Source: Euryarchaeota archaeon UBA258
GTDB lineage: Archaea > Thermoplasmatota > Poseidoniia > Poseidoniales > Poseidoniaceae
Length of the DNA: 19,186 bases
Direction: 5' to 3'
NCBI GenBank assembly: GCA_002502605.1
Contig: DAPR01000026.1
Coordinates: forward strand, 1-19,186
In this document: positions 1-10,400 of the stretch, one piece after another
Numbering within the stretch: the stretch's first letter is position 1
Layout: each line of letters starts with the position of its first letter
Program-made: the position numbers and the translations under genes
Notes under the pieces: model-generated
What the model saw: the letters and a program-made list of their open reading frames with translations, nothing else
What the model was told of the DNA's origin: nothing
Database searches by the model: none

Positions 1-13
1 TACTGCCAGAATA

Positions 14-84
14 TTTGTATCATTTTTATTGATTTAATATCAGTAATGAGCACTCAATAATATCAAACAGCAATTTTTGTATCA
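14..84. repeat. AT-rich 3' flank with a 9-base direct repeat
   Basis: Bases 1-90 are clearly more AT-rich than the coding DNA to the right and contain no credible gene. TTTGTATCA occurs twice in direct orientation, at 14-22 and 76-84. An imperfect palindrome, TGATttaatATCA, lies at 30-42. This may be the promoter region of a gene outside the window or simply a spacer downstream of the protease gene. The repeats are short enough to be chance in AT-rich DNA. Confidence 0.25.
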
Positions 85-145
85 CTCGTGAGGAAGGTCG
101 AAGGAAGCGCAGTGCAGCAGTATTGACGCATTGGTTGTTGTCGAC

Positions 146-156
146 AAAAGGAAAAA
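146..156 (-). terminator. T-rich terminator after the subtilase gene
   Basis: On the minus strand the protease stop codon is followed within a few bases by TTTTTCCTTTT. Archaeal RNA polymerase commonly terminates at runs of T without needing a hairpin, and the placement fits the end of the STT3-subtilase transcript. No stable stem was seen beside it. Confidence 0.4.
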
Positions 157-158
157 CG

Positions 159-1379
159 TCAGCATGTTGGAGCCGTTCGCCTGATTTCTTCAATCCATTC
201 AACAGCCTGAAGATGACCATATCCAGACCGGTCATCATGAAGGCCTTCTTCATGCAGAGGGCTTGCAGAATTCATCAAAGCCAATTTCACTGCATCAATG
301 CAATCACCATTGCTTGATTGGGTTGGCTTGTACTCAGGATAGGCTTCCAACAGAAGAGCGAGCCCTGCTGTGACAAAGACGGTCGCATCCGACGTTCCGC
401 TGCTCGAGTACCAGTCATTACCACTCCCAGTGCTTATGATACGGACACCAGGCGCCACGATCTCGGGTTTTTGATGAGGATGTTCTCGATCCATTCCCCC
501 GTTGTACGTCTGTGAACCAGAGGAAGAATTTTCCCAAACGGCCAAGCCTCGCTCCGAAGCACCAACCGTGATCACCCGAGGTATATTGGCTGGGACAGAA
601 ACCAGACCATCATCACCAGTGCCGCCATCGTTTCCCGCAGCTGCTACGACAAACACACCAGAATCAACTGCTCGACGGGTCGCTGAGGCCGTAGCCCCCT
701 CCCTCTGAGCGTCGAGGTTCTGTTCACCGCCAAGCGATAAAGAGATAATGTCAGCCTTGAAGAAATCCTGACACCAACGTATGGCTTCCGCAACAGTCGC
801 TTCATCGCCGCTATTCTCACCATCCTCATCAGTTCCTAGAGCAGCAGCAACCCCCAATGTGATGTTTGGAGCAGCACCAATTTGATGATCTTGAGCAATT
901 AAAATCCCAGCCATCAGAGTTCCGTGAGCAATCAATCCATAATCAACAGGAGTCTCAGAGTTACCACGGAAATCCTCAAACGTCACATCAACGCCTTGAA
1001 ACGCATCATGGGAAAGATCGATTCCGGTGTCGACCATGCACACGCGTACGCCTTCACCAGTAAGGCCCTGTTCTGCAAGCTGGTCCAACTGAGATTGTTC
1101 ATTCGCCCATTGGGAATCAGGTAAACTGAGTTCAACCCACAAAAGACCAGAATTCCATACAGCAAACATGGCAACGGCGAGGATAGCAAACGTCAGTGTG
1201 TTGGTAACGACCGCCTTTCTTCGTCTGCGATTGAGGATTGGAACTGCCTCAAGTGGAGCCCACCCGGTAACATCCGCCCGCCAAGCACCTTGAAACCCTA
1301 CCGCAGCAGGGTCGATGGCCGATAGGATGCGAGCGTCTTCCGGTTCTGGAAGAAATTCAACATGCTCAAATTCATCCAT
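159..1379 (-). CDS. Membrane-anchored subtilisin-like serine protease (S8 family)
   Basis: 406 residues. The S8 catalytic triad is visible: Asp117 in VDTGID, His152 in AHGTLMAG and Ser330 in SGTSDA; the oxyanion Asn250 lies in AAAGNDGG. Residue 331 is Asp, where many subtilases have Met or Val after GTS. There is no cleavable signal peptide. About 55 N-terminal residues end in RRRRK and are followed by one hydrophobic helix (about 57-76), so the N-terminus should be cytoplasmic and the catalytic domain outside. Residues 85-110 could be a short linker or propeptide remnant; there is no full I9 prodomain. The ATG has an AGGTGG ribosome-binding site 4 bases upstream. The gene lies 65 bases downstream of the giant STT3 gene on the same strand, so it may be co-transcribed. 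A role in trimming or shedding surface proteins, possibly the STT3 extension, is inference. Confidence 0.93.
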   Translation of the reverse strand: MDEFEHVEFLPEPEDARILSAIDPAAVGFQGAWRADVTGWAPLEAVPILNRRRRKAVVTNTLTFAILAVAMFAVWNSGLLWVELSLPDSQWANEQSQLDQLAEQGLTGEGVRVCMVDTGIDLSHDAFQGVDVTFEDFRGNSETPVDYGLIAHGTLMAGILIAQDHQIGAAPNITLGVAAALGTDEDGENSGDEATVAEAIRWCQDFFKADIISLSLGGEQNLDAQREGATASATRRAVDSGVFVVAAAGNDGGTGDDGLVSVPANIPRVITVGASERGLAVWENSSSGSQTYNGGMDREHPHQKPEIVAPGVRIISTGSGNDWYSSSGTSDATVFVTAGLALLLEAYPEYKPTQSSNGDCIDAVKLALMNSASPLHEEGLHDDRSGYGHLQAVEWIEEIRRTAPTC

Positions 1380-1383
1380 GGTA

Positions 1384-1389
1384 CCACCT
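1384..1389 (-). promoter_or_regulatory. Ribosome-binding site of the subtilase gene
   Basis: AGGTGG sits 4 bases upstream of the ATG at 1379 on the minus strand and resembles the archaeal Shine-Dalgarno core AGGTGAT. It supports this ATG as the start and indicates a leadered message, unlike several other genes in the window. Confidence 0.45.
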
Positions 1390-1401
1390 AGGGCTCTCCT
1401 T

Positions 1402-1427
1402 TACCCTTTTGTAGGGGGTTAAGGGTA
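1402..1427. repeat. 7-bp inverted repeat between STT3 and subtilase genes
   Basis: TACCCTT (1402-1408) and AAGGGTA (1421-1427) form a perfect 7-bp inverted repeat with a 12-base spacer. It overlaps the TATA-like element and the expected transcription start of the subtilase gene. It could be an operator or an RNA hairpin in the intergenic leader, or chance. Confidence 0.35.
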
Positions 1428-1432
1428 TAATG
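1424..1432 (-). promoter_or_regulatory. Possible TATA box for the subtilase gene
   Basis: CATTATACC on the minus strand lies about 49 bases upstream of the subtilase ATG. Initiation about 25 bases downstream would give a leader of about 20 bases that includes the AGGTGG ribosome-binding site. It sits between the STT3 stop codon and the protease start, so the protease may have its own promoter as well as read-through from STT3. Confidence 0.35.
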
Positions 1433-1444
1433 GGTTGTTATCCA

Positions 1445-4400
1445 TCAGAAGCGCTTGCTTCCACTGCCACTCTTACCGAGTTTGACGCCGCCATAGGCGA
1501 CAAGAGCAATCAAAGCAAGGATCAGGAAGGTCATCCAAATTGAATCTTCGCTGGTGGTTACGATGTTGTATTCCACTGAAAAGTCACCTGCAGTGATGTT
1601 GTCCGCAACAAATTGCGTGTCATCACCAACAACCTCGACACGGTAGTCGAATCGTTGGCTACCTGCATTCATTGCTCCAACATCAAACACTGCGTTGCCG
1701 GTGCCTTGGGCAGGGACGCTAATGGTTTGTGCCTCGTATTCAGTACCATCCATGTGCGTCAAGTAGACGATCACGCTTCCGGTCGCATCGAGGAAGCCGA
1801 AGTTCTCAATTGGCACGATCACTTGTGCGTTCTCATCGTCTGCGTCATGAGTGCTGGCTTGCTGAACCTTAGAGTCCGTGAGACGGAGGGAAATCATAGC
1901 CTGCTTCAATTCGACGTCGAAAGATTCTGTCTCTACGCCATTTTCGCTTGTCACAGTCACGCTCACAGTCTTTTGTGTGCCGTCCCAATCAGAGGCAGCG
2001 AACACAGTGAATGCTTGGGAACGGGTATCGTCCTTAGCAATGGTCACCACTGATTCCATTGGGGTTACTTCCCAGCCTTCTGGGATGTTATCTGCCAGAG
2101 TGATGGTGAACGAATCGTCACCGTTACCTGTGTTTAGAAGATCGAAGGTGAACTGTCGATTAGAATCGAATGGTACGCCGAGTTCAGTGACCTCATCATT
2201 GATCTCCAATCCGAAGGTTTGTGGAACTTGCACGTCAATGGAGATTTCGCTCGAAGCACCAGCAACTGTGCTGATTCGAACCTTCACCATGTGCGCATCT
2301 TCGAGATGCCAAGCTTCAGACTGGTTCGCAACATGGACACGCACTGGGATTGTAGCGGTCTGCTCTACAGTCGCATCGCTAGCGTTTGCACCGACACCAA
2401 GGTTGATGTCGTAGGATTCGACCCAATCGGTTCCGTTGTAGAATTCCACAGACCATAGACTGCTATCAGGAGCAACACCGATGGATCCACTCACAGTGAA
2501 GACATCGTTAATTTCTGTACCCTGATAGTCGACATCCAAGTCGAATTCGATTGTTTCGTAGGCTTCTCCCGAAGGAATCGCCATCAAGTCAGTTGAATCA
2601 GCGTCAATCATGGTCGCATTGACAAGTGTTCCAGTCGCCATCGAAAGGGCGCTGTCTGAGTTCGTAGAACGAGTGTAGGAAAGGACGATTGGTGAACGAC
2701 CTTCACCCACCGATGTTTTTCCACCAGCGATGTATTCCATATCGAGTCCGTCGTCGTGTTGTACGGTCATGAAGGTTGAATCAAAGTCAACATCTTCAGC
2801 TGGCATCAAGAGGGTCAGGGTACCATCAGTTCCAATTGGCATGTTCCAAGCAACATCATCGCCAATGGAGACGGTGACATCCACAGTTCCGTTGATCATC
2901 GATGCGCCATCGGAATCTGCACCGGCATGGTGGTCAACGAGGGTAAAGTCCGTCCATTCAGTGCTGAGATCAACCCAGCCTCCAAGTGCCATTTCCAGAT
3001 CCAGCGTTGCTCCGGTTGCAACGGTTGCATCAAGCAAACCAATTGCTACGCCGCCACCGTTCTCATCGGCGTCGGCTTGTGTCACCACAACGATCCACTG
3101 CCCTGGAGCGATGTCTGCATTCCATGTGAGCACACCATCGCTGACGGTGCTGGTGAGCGTGACTGGGTCACGCACTGCTGCATCCAATGTTGGGTACAAG
3201 ACAATTGTTGCCCCATCCAAACGTGAGGCATCGTTGATGTCTGTCACGTTTCCGGAAACAGCCACATTCCCAGCAATGACTTCAATGTCATGCGATTCTG
3301 GGTTGTTTTCAACAGGGTAGGCGCTTGAGTTGCTTAGATTGTAGACTTCCGTGGTGAATCCGTCCTTGGTCACAGTCACGGTGTAGTCGTCGTCAACTGG
3401 CACAAACAGTGCCCAAACACCGTTAGCATCCGTGGTGACGTTCGTGTCAACGCTTGATGTGTTGCCCATGATTTCCACAAGGAATCCTTCGACACCTTCG
3501 CTGATGCCAGGGGTGTCATCTTCGTTAAGGTCCCAGAACACCTTGCCACCAATCTCGACTTCGAGGTCGGCAGTCATCACACCCAAATCGAGGGTTCCGT
3601 TGACTGCATCGAATGGTGCATCAAAGGTGTCCATTGACCAGTGACGTTGTGGAGCTGTTTCGTTGAGGAAGAGGCTCCATGCCCCTGGCATCATATGTTC
3701 GGTAACGAATCCAGTCTCATTTGACTTGGTGAGTGTGATGTTGCCATAGCCGTCATGGCTTACTGCAGTCACACGAACATCCGTCATGTTGTTTCCGCTG
3801 CTTGTTTCCTGTAGTTGGAAGGTCACTTCGACGGTTTCAACGGTGCTCAGAGCCAAGTCAGTGCGCACTAAGGAATCAGAACCAACAGCAAGTGGTGAAC
3901 GGAGGATCTCCGTGGCGTTCTCGTTGGCGATGAATGGAGCCACAATGGCGACCCAGTCTCCACCGGGAACATATCCGTAGAAGGAACCATTTGCATCACT
4001 TTCAATGTTGTACCATAGGTCCTGTTCCGCTTCATAAAGAAGGAATTGCTTCTCAATTGCATCACCAGAGGCGTTGGTCAGTGTACCGGTCACGAGGTAA
4101 TCGTTTCGTAGCGGCATATCCATAGCGTCTTCAATGGCATCTAGACCGATGATCAGAGGCTGGAGAGCGGTCACGCCACCTAGTGCGTAATCGCTGGCAT
4201 TTTCCAAATCAGGTGTTGTGTAGTTGAATTGCACCGAATAGGTTCCCGGTTCCAAGGTGAGCGTGATCACACCTGGTGAGGTGTAGTCATCAGCAGTGTA
4301 GTTCATTTGAGCCCCATGGTCGTTGAGTGGGACTGCAGAGAATGAAGGTGACACCAAGGTGCCATTCTCAAAGGAAGCATCGTTGCCAGCATCCATGAAG

Positions 4401-7400
4401 AAATTCAAGGTCACTTCTTGGTGGGCTGGGTTGGCAAAGAGTTCGATTGGAGATGGAGGCTCACCGGACTCGCCGTCAATGTTGAAGTTCTCGACACCAT
4501 CGATGTTGAGGACAGCATCAATAGCGTTGAAGTCCCATTCACCGTCTTGTAGGTAGAAGGTAAATTCTCCACCCTCTGTGATTTGAGTTCTCCATTCCAA
4601 GCCGTCTGCGTTGGTGGCTACAAGGGTCTGAGCAGCCCATCCCGGAACCAAATTGTCCCACAGTGATGTGTTCTCGTAAAGGAACACAAAGCCACTTGTC
4701 GAGATTGCAGGTGCTAGATACATGATGCCCATGTCGAGTTCATCCTCGCCGTCTAGAGCGATCAATTGTCCACCAGTGTAGGTGGAGAAGAGGCTGATGG
4801 TGGTCATGTGGAAGTCTTGGCCATTCGGCAAGCGCATGCTGTAATTTCCATCAACATCAGTCACGGTTGTGAAACTGAGGTCGCCAGCAATGAAGTCGAT
4901 GCTCAAGCCGGAAGCAGGATCGCTTTCAAGCAACTTGATTTCATCTGAGTTCTCGAGCCATTGTTGGTAGTTTGAGGCATCGAGGTGAGTGCGGATGGTT
5001 CCATTGACCCAAGTGGAGACTGCGTAGGTGCCGTCGAACATCATGTCTTCCGTGTCAAGCTCAAAGTGGCTGAAGAGAATATATTCTCCATCTGCATCGT
5101 CTGACATGGTGTAAGCGCCCATTGGCAATTCAATGTAGACAACACCATTTTCATCCGAGGTGGCATTGATTGGCGCCATGAGGGCATCATCATTGGTGAA
5201 GGTCACGACACGGCCAGCAACGCTGAGTAACGATGTTTGAGTTTCTACATCAACCGGTGCAACAAGTTGAACCGTGACGTCATGCATTTCTGGAACATCC
5301 ATGCTTAACGAGAAGTTCTCAGAATCATCACGGACAAACAAAGTGTCATTCAATTCATACCAGCCATCGTTGTCAACGTCGACTCGGTAGAAGTATTCAC
5401 CCGGTGCCAGTGGGCCATAGGAGAATGTACCGTTTTCATCAGTGATGATGTCCACGGCAAACTCTTCGCCAAGTCCTGTGTCAATCAATTCAATTGTTTC
5501 GTTCGCAAAGACTTGGCTGAAGAAGTCTTCTAGGGTGTCTTCAAACAGAGACCCTGGCATCGACATAGCCAAATCATAGGATGGGGTAATACCGACGACC
5601 ACTGGGTCCGGGAGAAGAACTTCCTTTCCGTTATCAAGTTGGGCAATCATGTTGTACATTCCCGGAACAAGACCGGTGATGTAGAAGGACCCTGGTTGAA
5701 CCATCGATCCAGCAAAGTCACCTTGACCGATGAACAATCCAGTTCCGTTCACGGTTCCAATTCCTTCGAAGGAACCAGTAGCCTCAAACGTTGCATTCAC
5801 AACTTCGGTCATCAAAGTGGACACACCTTGAGAAGTCAAGCGTCCATTGGCGATGATTTCACCATCGAGCATGTAGGTGGTCAGTGCTCCATCGGTCGAC
5901 TCAGCGCAAACCGTTTCGTTGGTTGGCATTGAGTAGGTGCCGTTGTCTTCGATGCAGTCCACGATGTTCTCATTCGAGACCCAACTTGCTTCAAGGCTAC
6001 CGACACCGTTCCATGTACCGTTGCTGGTGTACGTTCGCTTATCGGCAATCGAGCGGGTAAAGGTACCCGTGAAATCTTGGGCAAAGGCCACGCCTTCGCT
6101 CTCGAAGGTACCATTTTCGGTAAAGGTCGCTTGACCGGTTCCTTGGAGAATTCGGCTTTCTTCGGAGGTGAAGGAACCGTTTGTTGTGGTCAGAGTGTAA
6201 TTTTCTGTCATTGACCAAATGCTACGGAGCACGAACGTTGTGTCCACGAGTGGATCGCCGTTGAACGATTCTGCACCCGACCACGAAACGAGACCGGACA
6301 CACCGCTGCTTTCCACACCAATATCCATGGCTTCTGTCACATCAGACACACGATCTGCTTGTTCCTCAGTGATGTTGAGTTGAGTTTCGCCCAACCAAGT
6401 CATGTTGGCGACTTCTCCGAGAATACCAGTGATTGCGTTCACTTGTCTGTCATCGTTGAATTCTGTGAGAATGTCTGCAAGACCTTCTGCGAATGAACCT
6501 GCTCGGATGCTATCACGTGCGTTGGTCGGGTCGTAGTCTCCTGCAAAGGCAGAAACTCGAATGCGACCAGCAGGAGCGTCAAAGCTCCAAGTTCCATCAT
6601 CAGCAGCATCAACAAATCCAATTGGGACCCAGTATGTATCTGAATCCAAATCTTCAGCGCCGGTGCCGGAGAATGCGTCACGCTCGATCAACAATCGGAT
6701 TCCAGACAGACCTTCGCCGTTATCGCTCATCGAAACTTGTCCGGAAATTTCTGCTCCGGAGTAGTACTTCATGATCTTGACATAGGTGTTGGTCTGGCCA
6801 ATGGTCACGTTAGGATCTTCATTGTACCAGTTGCTGATGACGAAGTGGTTGGACATAGCACCCGGAAGAGGAAGGGCTTGACTGAGTGCGCTACCTGGGC
6901 TACCTTGCTGTCCAAAGTGCTGTGCTGGTTGCGGGTTTGAGGATCCTGCTTCAATACCAAGCGTCGATGCACCATAACCAACGTAAGTGTTGGCAAGCAT
7001 GGTGTCAAAGAAGGCAGGGTTGTGATCAACACGCACGTCTTGAACTTGCAAAGGATCGATATCTGCACCTGCTTGTTGGTTGAGGAAATCTTCAGTGATT
7101 GCAGCATCGACTTCTTCACGGGTCATTTCATCTTGGAATTCTCCACGGGTGGTTTCGTACACTTCATCCATGAAGGTCCCGATGTCTTGGCCACTGAGGA
7201 TGGTTGGTGCGCCAAAGATGCCCATTGGTTGACCACGGTTGTAACCTGCATCTGCAGTGTAGCGTCCAGCACGTGGGTAGAGACGGCTATCGATAGCGAA
7301 GTAGCGGATTTCATGGTCTCTTTCGACAAGTTCACCTGGTGCGCCGTAGTAGTCTTGTACGGAGTAATACCCTTCCATGTTAATCAGGTCATGATACAGG

Positions 7401-10400
7401 TCGACAATTTGGCCTTCATCCAATGAATTGGACAACAACTGTACGGTCAAAGCCAAGCGAGCGTTGACACGGTGAATGTTGGTCGAAACGGATCCGAATT
7501 CTTCAATCATATCTTCAGTGTACCAGTAATCGTTGATGATGTAATGGGTCGTCTCTGAGGAAGAATCCTGTGCGGAACGGATGTTGTTGGTGAACGTGCG
7601 TTCAGCCTCAGAAAGTTCTGTCCAATCATCACCTTGGCATGTTGTCGAAAGCAATTCGGTGCACGGAATTTGCTCACCGTCGTTGTAGATGCGGTAGACC
7701 ATCTGACTGGTATCGAATGCACCGTCGACTTGATGGTAGCCCTCTGCCATGACAATGTCACGGTTGGACTTGATGACCTTGAAACTGCTTTCGATAACGA
7801 GGTTCTCCATCTTCTCCAAATCAGAGTCAGTGTTGATGGTGTCAAAGAGTTCCATTTGCTCAACAGTGAGGTGCTTAGCAACGTTGTTGTAGAAACCAGA
7901 TGTCAGAGCGTAATTGTCTCCATTTGCGTTGTTGTAGGCAATGTCACCTTGACCAAGTTGCCAAATGAACATCGAGACGAGGTCTTCTTGGGACTGAGCC
8001 AAAAGCATGTTACCAGTAGCGGGGATACCGGACTGGAAGTTGTCAGAAACTGAGGGGTGTTCACCTTGGTTAAGCGCTTGGAATCCATAGTCCCACCATG
8101 AGACAAACGCTGGCCGTTCCGTGTATGGACTATCTGTATCCTGATCAGCCAACCAATCGTAGGCTGCATTCCAACTGTTATCGTTGAAGCCTGAACCCAT
8201 TGAACCGAGGTACCAGTTGCCATCGTATGGGCTATCATCCAACAAGGAGAAACCGGCAAATTCGACTCGTAGTGCGTCAGGGATGAGGTTGAAAATCGTT
8301 TCATCGAGTTCTTCTTCCGCAGCCACGGTGGATGGAATTGCTGCATCGAGACCGTAGGTTGCTTGTTGTCCAAACAACATGATCATGATCAAAAGGATAG
8401 CCGAAAAGTTTGGAGTTCGCCAAACGGCCTTTCGAGCTCCGCGAATTCGATCTTCGGGTGTGCGAATGCCGTACTTCTTCCAAGCACGAACCATTCCGTC
8501 CCAGTTTGCCCACTTCCAAAGAGAGACAATGCCCCACGCACCAAGCACAGCGATAGCTGGAGTTGCGTTGAACATGAAACGTGCAGCAGACCAGGCCATG
8601 TAGGATGCTGCGAGAATCCAAACACCAAAGATGAGGTTGGTGTGCTTGCGCTCACGCAAGCCGGAGAAGAGGCAGAGAACACCCATGACCAATGCCAAGA
8701 GGAAGGTAATCGGTCCAAACTGTGCGAACAATTGTCCACGATCTGTTGCGTTTGCTTCAGCGACTGTTCCGAAAATCTTGGTCTTGGTAAAGTAACCTCC
8801 ACCAGTGAACAGGACGTCCCACGCATTCGAGAGATCTGCGACCTTCAAAAGGTAAAGAATGCCAAAGAACACGCCACCGCTTGCGGCAAGTACACCAAGC
8901 ACGAGCAACCACGGCTTGTCTCGGAATCCTGTTGTCACGAAGGCAATAGCAATCGTAAAGATTGAGATGAACAAGAAGGGTTGTAGGCCTGTGCCATCGA
9001 GCACCAAGTTGATTTGAGGGTTTCCATAGAATGGAAGTGCCATCAGGAAGTTCACTGCAAGCATCGACAAGAACAGCACACTGAGGGTGGTTGAATCCCT
9101 GCGTCGGAACATGTTGAGCGCAACTTGAAGCGCATAAGCAAGGAACAAAATCGCCGGTCCGACAATGAATCCCTTCCAACCAAGCGAAACGACACCGAAA
9201 GACACACCGGCAAGCACCGCATAGGAAAGCGCAGCTTGGCGTTCATTGGCAACTGCAGAGAAGGACTTCAAGAAAGTCGACATCGAAGGCGATGTTTCTC
9301 GCAACAGGCGATCTGATCCTGCATACTTTGCTGCCTTGAGCCAGAACATGAAGCCCATCGTCAAGAACAGCATGATGAATGCGTCGTGGTCAGCGAGAGC
9401 GAAGGTGGTGTGTGAAACGTGAGCTGGCATGAAGGCGATGAGCCATGCTGCGACAACTCCAGCCTTTTCGTTAACATGTTCACGGGCAATGGCTGCGACT
9501 GGAAGAATGGTAAAAGCACCATAGATTGCAGGGAGGACGAGAATTGACCACCAAACTGCATCTTCTGCCCCAACAAAGGGTTGCAACAATCCTGCAAGGA
9601 TTGCGATTGACCATGTGAACAACGGCGGACGAGGGTTGATGCCACCAACAGGGTAGTGTCGGTCAGCATCGAAGATCATGTGAGCGTTGTTTGCCAGGAT
9701 GTAATCGACGACTCGCTTCATGTACCAAGGGTCTGAACCACCGGTCATGTCCCACGTGTTTGTCCCTAGGGAATTCATAGAGGGCAAGACATACCATTGT
9801 GTTCGAATCACGAGGCCGAAGAAGAATGCCAAGCCAATCATGATGTTAGCCCAGTGGGCGTTCCAGAATTTTCGTGCACCGGAGGGCTCGAATTCGCTTC
9901 GGTTTGACCAGCCACCCCATTGGTCGCCAGTGGCGATTACGTAGATAACAGCGCAAATGAAGAAGGTAAAGGCAAGCCAAATCAAAGCTCCAGAATTATC
10001 GGCAACCAGAGGACTGTCAACGTCTCCAAGAAGGCCCGTTTCATACCAAGATGAAACCAAGTAAAGAGCCCACATCGAACCAAGGAACATGGAACGGGTG
10101 TACCATCGCTCTGAGACCATACCGGCGATGATTAAAGCGACCATACCGGTGAAGAAAGCGCTCCAGAATCCGAAGTATCCGTGGTAGGCGGCGAGTTCGG
10201 GGTATGCGTTCACAACAGGATCACTAAACGGTCCAAAGAGATTGAACATCAGTTGTTCATCGTTCATCAAGGTGTGGAAATGCCAAAGGCTTGCAATGTG
10301 CGCAAGCGCCCATACACCCAACCCGATTTGGAGTGGGAGCGTGGAGCGGTTCCATGCGCCATCACCGTCGGTGATGTGAGAGAACCAGCCCTTCGATGAA

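Noticed and set aside
26..253. 75-codon minus-strand frame crossing the end of the subtilase gene
   Set aside because: It overlaps the subtilase 3' end in another frame, has no family signal or ribosome-binding site, and the subtilase already ends naturally after its GYGHLQA segment.
1613..3320. Several plus-strand frames of about 100-196 codons opposite the STT3 gene
   Set aside because: Their translations are low in recognisable motifs and rich in Ser/Thr/Cys, as expected from the antisense of an Asp/Glu/Thr-rich coding strand. The minus frame is continuous and domain-rich.
8363..8965. 200-codon plus-strand frame opposite the STT3 membrane domain
   Set aside because: It is exactly antisense to conserved STT3 helices, has no family features, and its length is explained by the codon use of the real gene.
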